From Candidatus Woesearchaeota archaeon (GTDB lineage: Archaea; Nanobdellota; Nanobdellia; Woesearchaeales; WJKV01): 8,849 nucleotides of DNA. Shown here in pieces: positions 1-5,361 of this stretch. The notes under the pieces are model-generated. The model was given only the letters and a program-made list of their open reading frames with translations. It was not told the DNA's origin and made no database searches. The position numbers and the translations under genes were made by a program. Numbering within the stretch: the stretch's first letter is position 1; each line of letters opens with the position of its first letter. Location of the stretch: contig JAHWIA010000030.1 in assembly GCA_019322855.1 (NCBI GenBank), positions 1 through 8,849 of the forward strand. The letters are read 5' to 3'.

Positions 1-1
1 C

Positions 2-718
2 AGAGGGGATAAGAGCTTTCTCGGAGATGCTGATTTGGACATGACAGGTGACGAGCTTCTTTACATAAAGGATAAATATTCTTTATTCATGTATACTATC
101 ACAGGCAAAAGCAGGGAAGGGAATCAAAGGATCAGGGACAGGCTTCTGGATATGCTTACAGATCCGAAGGTAGTAAAAGTCTATCAGAGATTCGAGGATT
201 TTCAAGCAGGTCTTCTGGAAGAGGTTTGTATGCAAAGGTTCAATGACGAACTGATTGTCGCTGAAGAGATAGAAGTCACCAGCAATAAATACTGCATAAT
301 GTGGGATTACTTGACAAGAAGGAGAGAGCCTGTCCTGCAGGAAGTTATAGGAAAGAACGAAGAGCTTATGAATGCGCTAACAATCTTAGAGTCAGAAGAA
401 GACATGTTATATGCAGGGTTTACTTTTAATCATAACGGAGAATCTGTCAGCGTTACTTTGTCAGAGCCCACAACTACCTACAGGGAAGGAAGATTGATCA
501 CTCCAGAAGGCAAATCCTTGGATGGAACAGAATACAATTCTTTCTCATTGACAATCTGGAGCAAAGACAGAAAGCTTAATGCTAAATATAGAGATAAGAT
601 CAAAGCATATTTCAGCAGATATGATTTAAGGAAAGTCAGGGCTCCAAGACATTTCATTGATGAGTCTTTTAGTTATCTAGAGAATTCTCTAATGCAAATG
701 AATGAACAAGAAAAATAA
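2..718 (+). CDS. Unrecognised protein, 5' end cut by window edge
   Basis: The reading frame is open from the first complete codon at base 2 to a TAA at 716-718, giving at least 238 residues. The residues before the first internal start codons (TTG at 35, ATG at 41) look like ordinary protein, and no TATA box or ribosome site precedes them. The true start is therefore probably left of the window, although a start at 41 cannot be excluded. I do not recognise the family. The protein is soluble and charged, with no signal peptide or membrane segment. The first two thirds look mostly helical. The part around residues 145-205 (counted from base 2) has alternating hydrophobic residues suggesting beta strands, followed by a basic stretch (KDRKLNAKYRDKIKAYF). 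The gene is convergent with the next one, with four bases between the stops. It is confident as a gene and unknown in function. Confidence 0.72.
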   Translation, partial: RGDKSFLGDADLDMTGDELLYIKDKYSLFMYTITGKSREGNQRIRDRLLDMLTDPKVVKVYQRFEDFQAGLLEEVCMQRFNDELIVAEEIEVTSNKYCIMWDYLTRRREPVLQEVIGKNEELMNALTILESEEDMLYAGFTFNHNGESVSVTLSEPTTTYREGRLITPEGKSLDGTEYNSFSLTIWSKDRKLNAKYRDKIKAYFSRYDLRKVRAPRHFIDESFSYLENSLMQMNEQEK

Positions 719-722
719 AAAA
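711..722 (-). terminator. Oligo-T transcription end for the 83-residue gene
   Basis: Immediately after the minus-strand stop codon at 723-725, the minus strand reads TTTTTTATTTTT. Archaeal RNA polymerase commonly terminates at such T-runs without needing a hairpin. The run lies in the last codons and stop of the convergent plus-strand gene, so it serves only the minus direction. Confidence 0.45.
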
Positions 723-974
723 TCAACTCAATGTTTCGTCGAGTTCTTTGCCTTCTGTCGGACTGAAAGCTTCTTCTTGCACTAAGAATGCATGTATCAA
801 TCCTGCAGCATCCTTGATAGGGTATGCGCTTATCTGCAATGCAATGTCTCTTGCATCAAATTCATTCCCTTCAAACTGCAGTCTGAAATCTCCAAGAAGC
901 TTCATAAGTTCATCTCTATCATTTATAGGATACTGAAAATCCTTTGCTTTTTCCCAAAGAGCGTCTAGTGTCAT
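723..974 (-). CDS. Small helical protein of 83 residues with an internal YPI repeat
   Basis: I chose the ATG at 974-972, not the upstream in-frame start at 1040. It is preceded by a good ribosome site (GGGGTGAT, 978-985), and a TATA box at 1018-1026 puts the transcript start near 996, inside the longer version. The protein has 83 residues, is acidic and appears largely helical. Two segments resemble each other: Y15-P-I-x-D-x3-L23 and Y51-P-I-x-D-x3-L59, 36 residues apart. This suggests two copies of a small helical unit. The spacing vaguely recalls small DUF2795-like proteins with a YP-x-D pattern, but that is only an impression. There are no cysteines and no membrane segment. An oligo-T run follows the stop, so it is probably a single-gene transcript. 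The function is unknown. Confidence 0.72.
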   Translation of the reverse strand: MTLDALWEKAKDFQYPINDRDELMKLLGDFRLQFEGNEFDARDIALQISAYPIKDAAGLIHAFLVQEEAFSPTEGKELDETLS

Positions 975-977
975 ATA

Positions 978-985
978 ATCACCCC
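978..985 (-). promoter_or_regulatory. Ribosome binding site that decides the 974 start
   Basis: On the minus strand the sequence is GGGGTGAT followed by TAT and then ATG. GGTGAT matches the archaeal anti-Shine-Dalgarno end of 16S rRNA. It supports the ATG at 974 over the longer reading frame. Confidence 0.7.
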
Positions 986-1017
986 GTTTGATTATTGATG
1001 TTAAAAATAATATCCAT

Positions 1018-1026
1018 CTATATAAA
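1018..1026 (-). promoter_or_regulatory. TATA box for the 83-residue gene
   Basis: The minus strand reads TTTATATAG, an archaeal box A. Its centre near 1022 predicts a transcript start near 996, giving a leader of about 22 bases that contains the ribosome site. It sits back to back with the plus-strand TATA box at 1045-1053. Confidence 0.6.
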
Positions 1027-1044
1027 TTTTGCTGAATCAAAAAG

Positions 1045-1053
1045 TATTTATAT
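1045..1053 (+). promoter_or_regulatory. TATA box for the 149-residue gene
   Basis: TATTTATAT on the plus strand predicts a transcript start near 1075, ten bases before the ATG at 1085. It excludes the longer in-frame start at 995, which would lie upstream of the promoter. Confidence 0.6.
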
Positions 1054-1084
1054 CATTAAAACTTTACAAAAAAGTTGGATACGT

Positions 1085-1534
1085 ATGGATGACAATACCC
1101 AACAAGAACCATTAAACCAAGGGCCTAAAAGATATTCTGCAGATGATGGTCTGAGACTTCTTTATTCTTTAGGTTATGGAAGAAGATTTAACATGCCTGC
1201 TCAAAGAGAAGAATTTAGAAAGCTTTTTCCAGGGGTATATGAAGAGAGCGGTTATGATTTTCTTTATGCACTATGCATGACAGTAGGAAGAAAGATTCCT
1301 TTGGTGCGTTTTGAAAAGAATCCTGACTATCGTTTCAATTCAGGCCAGTATAGAAAATTTGGTGCGGATTTTGATGAGAGGTTCAACGAAAAGTATGGAG
1401 AGCTGATAAAGGATAAAATTTCCTTGGAAAAGATATTAGAGAAACTGAGGATTGAGATTGATCCTGATGCACCTGTTCCTGAAGAAGAGAATGATGATGA
1501 AGATCCAGACATAGATCCTGACGAGGTCTATTGA
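1085..1534 (+). CDS. Unrecognised protein with acidic C-terminal tail (149 residues)
   Basis: The ATG at 1085 is chosen because the TATA box at 1045-1053 places the transcript start near 1075. There is no clear ribosome site, fitting a nearly leaderless message. The stop is TGA at 1532-1534. Residues 18-70 form a compact, aromatic-rich region (LRLLYSLGYGRRF, then YDFLYALCMTVGR) that is probably helical and globular. Residues 72-105 continue with aromatic and basic residues, and 107-122 form a likely helix. Residues 125-149 are a disordered acidic, proline-containing tail ending in DIDPDEVY. There is no membrane segment and only one cysteine. The acidic tail could bind a basic partner, possibly the lysine-rich tail of the protein encoded next door, but this is speculation. 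I do not recognise the family. The next gene has its own TATA box, so the two are probably separate transcripts. Confidence 0.75.
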   Translation: MDDNTQQEPLNQGPKRYSADDGLRLLYSLGYGRRFNMPAQREEFRKLFPGVYEESGYDFLYALCMTVGRKIPLVRFEKNPDYRFNSGQYRKFGADFDERFNEKYGELIKDKISLEKILEKLRIEIDPDAPVPEEENDDEDPDIDPDEVY

Positions 1535-1546
1535 TTCTACAACAAC

Positions 1547-1556
1547 TTTTATAAAT
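1547..1556 (+). promoter_or_regulatory. TATA box for the HIT operon
   Basis: TTTTATAAAT centred near 1551 predicts a transcript start near 1577. That is within a base or two of the ATG at 1578, so the message is probably leaderless. There is no ribosome site before the ATG, which agrees. Confidence 0.6.
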
Positions 1557-1577
1557 GCAGATGGTTTCAGCTATTTT

Positions 1578-2477
1578 ATGGCAGAACAACAGCAGATGAC
1601 TGAAGAACAGAAAAAGCAATTGGAAGAGATAAAGAAGCAGTGTCCATTCTGTCAGATAGTTGCTGGTAACATTCCTGCGACAAAAATTTTTGAGGATGAC
1701 AAAGTAATTGCCATAATGGACATCAATCCAGCGACAAAAGGCCATGTCCTTCTGATTCCAAAAGAGCATTACTTCATCATGACTGTGCTTCCGCCTGATC
1801 TGTTCGCGCACATGGTGAAGAGAGCGAAAGAGATTTCTGCGTGCGTTGAAGAGGCAATGCTGAGCCAGGGAACTGAGATATTTGTCGCGAACGGTGCAGC
1901 AGCAGGCCAGCAGTCAGGCCACATGATGATACACATAATCCCTAGAGAGCAAGGGGACGGTCTTGATAATTTTGAAGTTCCGAAGAAGGAATTGCCAGAA
2001 GCAAAGCTCAAGGAGATGAAGAACATCCTTGAAAGCAATTTGAAAGTTTCTCTGGGAAGACGTTTTGGCACTGTCGCGCCGCAAAAGTTCAACAAGCAGC
2101 AGGTCCTGGATATTATAAGCAAGAATGCGCAGATCAAACAGATGATAACTGCGCAGCCAGAACAGTTCATTGAATTGATACCAACTAATCCTTCTCTTCA
2201 GCAATTGTTCAAGGACGTGGATCCTTACGAAGTTGTAGAAGAGCTGACAGGCAAGAAGCTGAAGAAAAAGAAAGCAGGCAAGACAGAAAAGAAGGGTGAA
2301 GAAAAAGCAGAGAAAGTAGACGAGTCAGAACTTCTGGAAGAATTAGGAGAAACAAAACCTAAGAAAAAAACAAAGAAAAAGAAGACAACAAAGAAAAAGA
2401 AATCAAAGAAAAAAGAAGATGAAGAGGACGAGGATTCAGACGGAGCCAATCTAGATCTGATATCAAAATTACTATAA
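1578..2477 (+). CDS. HIT-fold protein with lysine-rich tail and incomplete histidine triad (299 residues)
   Basis: This is a histidine-triad (HIT) superfamily member. Such proteins normally bind nucleotides and hydrolyse or transfer nucleoside phosphates. Residues 22-30 (CPFCQIVAG) carry the Cys-x2-Cys of the zinc-containing HIT branch. Residues 33-50 and 55-64 (GHVLLIPKEH) match the fold's conserved strands, with H56 and H64. The triad site is H115-M-M117-I-H119-I-I-P-R. The outer histidines are present, but the middle one, the covalent nucleophile in enzymes such as HINT1, is methionine. Residues 140-225 form a helical extension. Residues 226-281 are a lysine-rich, probably disordered tail, then an acidic run and a short hydrophobic end (LDLISKLL). 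Typical HIT proteins have 110-170 residues, so this one is about twice as long. The tail could contact RNA or ribosomes. It is co-transcribed with the second HIT gene, one base downstream. The fold is confident; catalysis is doubtful. Confidence 0.9.
   Translation: MAEQQQMTEEQKKQLEEIKKQCPFCQIVAGNIPATKIFEDDKVIAIMDINPATKGHVLLIPKEHYFIMTVLPPDLFAHMVKRAKEISACVEEAMLSQGTEIFVANGAAAGQQSGHMMIHIIPREQGDGLDNFEVPKKELPEAKLKEMKNILESNLKVSLGRRFGTVAPQKFNKQQVLDIISKNAQIKQMITAQPEQFIELIPTNPSLQQLFKDVDPYEVVEELTGKKLKKKKAGKTEKKGEEKAEKVDESELLEELGETKPKKKTKKKKTTKKKKSKKKEDEEDEDSDGANLDLISKLL
2253..2420 (+). repeat. A-rich low-complexity stretch encoding the lysine tail
   Basis: This stretch is dominated by AAA/AAG/GAA codons, with many AAGAAAAAG-like repeats, and encodes residues 226-281 of the first HIT protein. 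It includes runs of six to seven A that could cause slippage in sequencing or transcription, but the frame continues cleanly to a sensible C-terminus. Confidence 0.7.
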
Positions 2478-2478
2478 G

Positions 2479-2985
2479 ATGGCTGAATGCAAAAAATGCA
2501 AACTATTAGAAAAGAAAGAAAATGTCATTTATGAAGATGACATTGCAATAGCTGTGCTTGGAGATTCAGCAGTCGGCCATGTAAGAGTATATCCCAAAAA
2601 ACATGTAAAGAAGCTTGAAGAGCTCGATGACAAGGAAGCAGAACACATCTTTATTGTTGCGAGTTATGCAGCCACCATGGTCTTTGAGGCGCTAGGAGGC
2701 CAGGGAGGCACTAACATCCTTGTGAAGAACATGCCAGAGGAAGAGCATGTAACTATTGAAGTAGTTCCAAGGACAGTAGGAGACGACCTTAATTTCCAGT
2801 GGGAGCCTAAACAGTTGAGTGAAGAAGAGATGAAGGATGCGAGCGACAGGATAAAGGACAAGTGCGATTTCATCGATCAAGCAAAAGAAAAGAAAGGCGA
2901 AGCTCCTAAAGCATTAAAAAGTAAAGATAAAAAAGAATTATCAGATGACAATCCGTTAGTCAAGCATTTGAAACGGATCCCTTAG
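2479..2985 (+). CDS. Second HIT-fold protein with degenerate triad (168 residues)
   Basis: The ATG lies one base after the stop of the previous HIT gene, so the two are translated from one message. The order of motifs is that of a HIT domain: Cys4-x2-Cys7 near the start, Y18-E-D-D-I-A as the first strand, G33-H34-V-R-V-Y-P-K-K-H42, then G77-T-N-I-L-V-K-N, then the triad position at 90-98. There it reads H90-V-T92-I-E94-V-V-P-R, so only the first histidine of H-x-H-x-H survives. The second is threonine and the third glutamate. The stretch FQWEPKQLSEEEM (106-118) and the charged helical end resemble the C-terminal part of archaeal HIT proteins as I remember them. The C-terminus (140-168) is basic and probably flexible. 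Its last 26 bases overlap the end of the convergent gene at 2960. The fold is likely; it is probably a nucleotide-binding or structural partner, not an enzyme. Confidence 0.85.
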   Translation: MAECKKCKLLEKKENVIYEDDIAIAVLGDSAVGHVRVYPKKHVKKLEELDDKEAEHIFIVASYAATMVFEALGGQGGTNILVKNMPEEEHVTIEVVPRTVGDDLNFQWEPKQLSEEEMKDASDRIKDKCDFIDQAKEKKGEAPKALKSKDKKELSDDNPLVKHLKRIP

Positions 2986-4024
2986 TTTCTTTGGCTTTCA
3001 TGATAAGATAGTGATTGGCAATACAGTTAGCGATTGCTTGACGCGCTTCTTTTTCTTTGACTGCATGTATTCTTGTCTCTTCTGCTTTTTCAGCTAATAT
3101 ATCCAATTCTCTGCCTTTATCTGCCAGTTCTTGAATGTGTTCAGAATCTTTGGCCCTGTTTGCATCTTCTGCCCTGTCGAATTCATACTGTGTTGCAGCA
3201 TCGACTAATACTTCATACTGCCATGGAGTAAGATTCTTGAAATCTCCTGGATTCTTCACAAAAGCAGAATAGATCCTTTTTCCTGCGTGATACAGATGAT
3301 AGTCAAACTTGCCATTAAAATGCCTGCCTGCCAAAGGCTGGCCTTCTTCATCTATGTCATTATTTATTCTTCGCAAGACCGCCAAGATCTCCAGACCGCT
3401 CTTTGCGCAATCTGCTTCTATCAACTGATCCACTATCTTAAGCAAGCTGTGGAATTTCTTTTCAGCCTGTACATACATGTGATCGTTTCTTCCAAACGCT
3501 CTGAAATCCTGAAGAGTATCCCACTCTTCACTAAGTATGTGAGGATTGACATTCATTATATAGAGCCCGCTATAATCAGAACCAAGCTCACTGCATGTGT
3601 CAATATGATAAGTTATTGTTTTAGCTAGCCTGTGCATTGTTGCTTCCTGTTCTTCTTCAGGAACATAAGTCTTTTTCAATACCAATGCTTTATGAATTTC
3701 TGTAAAATGTCCTTTTCCAATTTTGACTTTTCCTTCTGAAAAGTAAAGCGGAAGTTCGTTTGGGAAAAATCTTTCATGCTCCTGCTTTATCCTTGAGCTG
3801 TCTTCATCAATATTCTGCAGTGCAACATGTCTTTCAGCAGGAGTCATCTTTGGAATTCCTATAGTTAATTGATTTCCATCAACTTTCACTTCTAATGCAG
3901 GCGGTTTGACTTCTTTTAGCCTGCCTTCTTCAACTGCTTCTTGATATTCTGCTCTTAAATCTGTCCTAATGTCATCTAGAACCATAGAACGTGTTTCGTT
4001 TGAATTAAAGGTTTTTTCTGTCAT
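2960..4024 (-). CDS. Unrecognised 354-residue protein with helical C-terminus
   Basis: The frame extends back to 4126, but I place the start at the ATG at 4024-4022. A TATA box at 4075-4083 puts the transcript start near 4053, and GAGGAAAA lies about ten bases before this ATG. The extra N-terminal residues in the longer version are basic and unlike the rest. Residues 1-40 are charged and probably helical. Residues 43-60 (LEVKVDGNQLTIGIP) look like a pair of beta strands. Residues 90-125 form another strand-rich part (LPLYFSEGKVKIGKGHF). Residues 125-275 look globular and helical, with histidines H131, H140, H181 and H192 but no motif I can assign. Residues 281-347 are a long charged helix, likely a coiled coil, which suggests oligomers. 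There is no membrane segment. The stop is TGA at 2962-2960, inside the end of the convergent HIT gene. Function unknown. Confidence 0.8.
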   Translation of the reverse strand: MTEKTFNSNETRSMVLDDIRTDLRAEYQEAVEEGRLKEVKPPALEVKVDGNQLTIGIPKMTPAERHVALQNIDEDSSRIKQEHERFFPNELPLYFSEGKVKIGKGHFTEIHKALVLKKTYVPEEEQEATMHRLAKTITYHIDTCSELGSDYSGLYIMNVNPHILSEEWDTLQDFRAFGRNDHMYVQAEKKFHSLLKIVDQLIEADCAKSGLEILAVLRRINNDIDEEGQPLAGRHFNGKFDYHLYHAGKRIYSAFVKNPGDFKNLTPWQYEVLVDAATQYEFDRAEDANRAKDSEHIQELADKGRELDILAEKAEETRIHAVKEKEARQAIANCIANHYLIMKAKETKGSVSNA

Positions 4025-4074
4025 GTTGGGTTTTCCTCGCTTTTTTCTTTCTATTATCGTCGGTAAAATGGGTG

Positions 4075-4083
4075 CTTTATAAG
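4075..4083 (-). promoter_or_regulatory. TATA box for the 354-residue gene
   Basis: The minus strand reads CTTATAAAG, centred near 4079. It predicts a transcript start near 4053 and a leader of about 29 bases containing a GAGG element before the ATG at 4024. Confidence 0.5.
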
Positions 4084-4146
4084 CTTTACGGTTGGAACGC
4101 AAATGCGGACATATGCATTTAATCACAAATATAGGACTACGGAAAA

Positions 4147-4156
4147 TTTATATAAT
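4147..4156 (+). promoter_or_regulatory. Plus-strand TATA box with no protein gene downstream
   Basis: TTTATATAAT is among the best TATA boxes in the window. It predicts a transcript start near 4177, pointing into a stretch whose next protein gene lies on the opposite strand. It supports a small RNA gene over 4177-4250. Confidence 0.5.
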
Positions 4157-4176
4157 CGCATAAAACAACTGGATTC

Positions 4177-4250
4177 CGGGTGAGTGTAATAGCTTGCTCC
4201 TTTGCGCCTGTGAGGGGGGTTGATAGATGACCCTTTACAGGCAACTTTCT
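4177..4250 (+). ncRNA. Candidate small structured RNA
   Basis: This is proposed from sequence structure alone. About 30 bases after the predicted transcript start lies a hairpin at 4206-4242. Bases 4206-4217 pair with 4231-4242 in twelve consecutive pairs, two of them G-U (4212-4236 and 4214-4234), around a 13-base loop. On the minus strand those two pairs become A-C mismatches, so the structure favours plus-strand RNA. A weaker hairpin can form at 4180-4200. The loop contains UUGAU and GAUGA, faintly like the kink-turn elements bound by L7Ae, but no complete C/D or H/ACA box set is present. A T-rich stretch (ACTTTCTTT) follows the hairpin and could end the transcript. The 226-base region between the start of the 354-residue gene and the next stop codon holds nothing else I can name. 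Confidence 0.4.
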
Positions 4251-4451
4251 TTATGCTATCTCTTTCTCATCGACATTTTCAAAATACACATCTCGATACG
4301 GGACATAGTATTTACAGCATTGATTATATCCAGAGCAATTTAGGCACTCTTCAGTTATAGACTTATCGTTCTTTGGATCCTGTCCTGTAGAGAGCAGCAT
4401 CTGCAATGTAGAATATTTAATACATTTATCCAAACGTTCGTCTAATACCAT
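4251..4451 (-). CDS. Small cysteine-cluster protein (66 residues)
   Basis: I chose the ATG at 4451-4449, seven bases after a strong ribosome site GGGAGGT. A TTG at 4469 would place the ribosome site inside the gene. The stop is TAA at 4253-4251. The protein is short and acidic. It has Cys10, then a cluster in the centre: Cys36-x2-Cys39-x5-Cys45-Cys46, followed by an aromatic stretch (KYYVPYRDVYF). Four clustered cysteines plus Cys10 could bind zinc or an iron-sulfur cluster. The sequence does not decide which, and no known family is recognised. It has its own TATA box at 4511-4520 and lies downstream of parA on the same strand. An oligo-T run separates the two, so it is probably transcribed alone. 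Gene call moderately sure, function unknown. Confidence 0.72.
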   Translation of the reverse strand: MVLDERLDKCIKYSTLQMLLSTGQDPKNDKSITEECLNCSGYNQCCKYYVPYRDVYFENVDEKEIA

Positions 4452-4458
4452 TTGTACA

Positions 4459-4465
4459 ACCTCCC
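4459..4465 (-). promoter_or_regulatory. Ribosome binding site for the cysteine-cluster gene
   Basis: GGGAGGT on the minus strand lies seven bases before the ATG at 4451. It is a near-perfect Shine-Dalgarno element and rules against the upstream TTG start. Confidence 0.75.
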
Positions 4466-4510
4466 ACAATATTATTAGAATTAATCCCCATACTATAATA
4501 TGTCATAGAA

Positions 4511-4520
4511 GTATATAAAT
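4511..4520 (-). promoter_or_regulatory. TATA box for the cysteine-cluster gene
   Basis: ATTTATATAC on the minus strand, centred near 4515, predicts a transcript start near 4489 and a leader of about 38 bases with the ribosome site near its end. Confidence 0.6.
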
Positions 4521-4535
4521 TTTCTCTCTATTTTT

Positions 4536-4551
4536 AAGAAAAAAAGAAAAA
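4536..4551 (-). terminator. Oligo-T transcription end after parA
   Basis: Directly after the parA stop codon the minus strand reads TTTTTCTTTTTTTCTT. A T-run of this length is a typical archaeal intrinsic termination signal. It is followed within about 15 bases by the promoter of the next gene. Confidence 0.6.
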
Positions 4552-5298
4552 TCATTCGTTCTTAAGAACGAACTCGACTAATTTCCTATAATCCTGCGCG
4601 CCACGGCTGCTTCGTGCATAATCAAAGATGCTTTTGCTGTGTCCTGGCGCTTCAACAAGTTTGCTGTTTATCCTTATCGGATCTAAAGTCATTCCATTGA
4701 ACTCGTTTTCCATCTTAGAAAGAATCTGCATGCAGATCTTATTTCTCTTATCAAACATAGTTGGTAAAATCCCGCTGACCATCAAATCGTGGTCAAACGT
4801 GTTATTGCTCTCATCGATCAGGTCAATCATCTTCTGAAGACCGACAAATGAAAGGCTTTCTGTACTGCTAGGAATGATCGCTTCGTCTGCAAACAGCAAA
4901 GCATTCTGGTTCAATAGACTGATTGATGGAGGACAGTCCATGATTACAAAGTCAAAATCCTCCTCTTCTATATTATCAAGTCTGCTTGTAAGGATCTTTT
5001 CCCTGTTCGGTTTTCCCATCAAGATGCCTTCTGCTTCTGCCAATTTATTGTCAGAAGATACGACATACAGATTTTTCTCAACCTCTGCTGCACAGTCAGT
5101 TGCAGGGATCTTGTTTATAAGAAGATCATACATGGTTTTTTCGCTCTTTTTTCCTAAACAAGTGCTCAAATTGCCTTGAGAATCCAAATCGAGAAGTAAA
5201 ACCTTTTTTCTCTTCCTTGCAAGCCCTGTAGAAAGGCTAACCGCCGTAGTTGTCTTGCCTACGCCTCCTTTCTGGTTTATTATACAGATTTTCCTCAT
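4552..5298 (-). CDS. parA: ParA/Soj-type partitioning ATPase
   Basis: This is a 248-residue ParA-family ATPase, which in other organisms binds ATP, dimerises on DNA and moves chromosomes, plasmids or large complexes. The deviant Walker A is at residues 10-17 (KGGVGKTT), with the family's signature lysine K10. The A' motif is VLLLDLDSQGN (33-43), and the Walker B is FVIMDCPPS (117-125) with D121. The C-terminal EAPGHSKSIFDYARSSRGAQDY-type ending is characteristic of Soj/ParA rather than MinD. There is no N-terminal DNA-binding extension, as in small chromosomal-type ParA proteins. I chose the ATG at 5298. A GTG at 5307 is in frame but lies inside the ribosome site (GGTGAGGTGAT, 5303-5313). No ParB with a ParB/Spo0J domain is in the window; the 150-residue gene 63 bases upstream is the obvious candidate partner. 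Confidence 0.95.
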   Translation of the reverse strand: MRKICIINQKGGVGKTTTAVSLSTGLARKRKKVLLLDLDSQGNLSTCLGKKSEKTMYDLLINKIPATDCAAEVEKNLYVVSSDNKLAEAEGILMGKPNREKILTSRLDNIEEEDFDFVIMDCPPSISLLNQNALLFADEAIIPSSTESLSFVGLQKMIDLIDESNNTFDHDLMVSGILPTMFDKRNKICMQILSKMENEFNGMTLDPIRINSKLVEAPGHSKSIFDYARSSRGAQDYRKLVEFVLKNE

Positions 5299-5302
5299 TA
5301 CT

Positions 5303-5313
5303 ATCACCTCACC
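5303..5313 (-). promoter_or_regulatory. Extended ribosome binding site of parA
   Basis: The minus strand reads GGTGAGGTGAT, two overlapping GGTGA units, four bases before the ATG at 5298. The in-frame GTG at 5307 is part of this element and is therefore unlikely to be the start. Confidence 0.7.
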
Positions 5314-5338
5314 AGTATAAGCGAGAGAATATAGTTAA

Positions 5339-5348
5339 GAATAAAAAT
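5339..5348 (-). promoter_or_regulatory. Possible internal promoter of parA
   Basis: ATTTTTATTC on the minus strand lies just after the stop of the 150-residue gene. It would start a transcript near 5317, about 19 bases before the parA ATG. It is weaker than the other TATA boxes here, so parA may be expressed from the upstream gene's promoter as well or instead. Confidence 0.3.
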
Positions 5349-5361
5349 CTATCGGAAAGCG

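Noticed and set aside
995..1084. Longer start of the 149-residue gene at 995
   Set aside because: The TATA box at 1045-1053 lies downstream of it, and the region is a divergent promoter.
2253..2420. Possible programmed frameshift at A-runs in the lysine-rich tail
   Set aside because: The zero frame continues to a sensible acidic and hydrophobic end and a stop one base before the next gene, so no shift is needed.
2225..2449. Minus-strand Ser/Phe-rich frame opposite the lysine tail
   Set aside because: It is the mirror of the AAG/GAA-rich coding strand, with a low-complexity product and no promoter or ribosome site.
4025..4126. N-terminal extension of the 354-residue protein to 4126
   Set aside because: The TATA box at 4075-4083 lies inside the extension, and a ribosome-site-like element precedes the ATG at 4024. 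The extra residues are basic and unlike the rest.
4206..4242. Hairpin as a terminator of the minus-strand gene ending at 4251
   Set aside because: On the minus strand the stem has two A-C mismatches and no T-run follows it. The pairing is complete only in plus-strand RNA.
4227..4343. A 38-codon plus-strand frame starting at ATG 4227 after GAGGGGGG
   Set aside because: It overlaps the cysteine-cluster gene in antisense along almost its whole length, and the purine run before it is part of the hairpin stem. The peptide is hydrophobic and shows no recognisable pattern.
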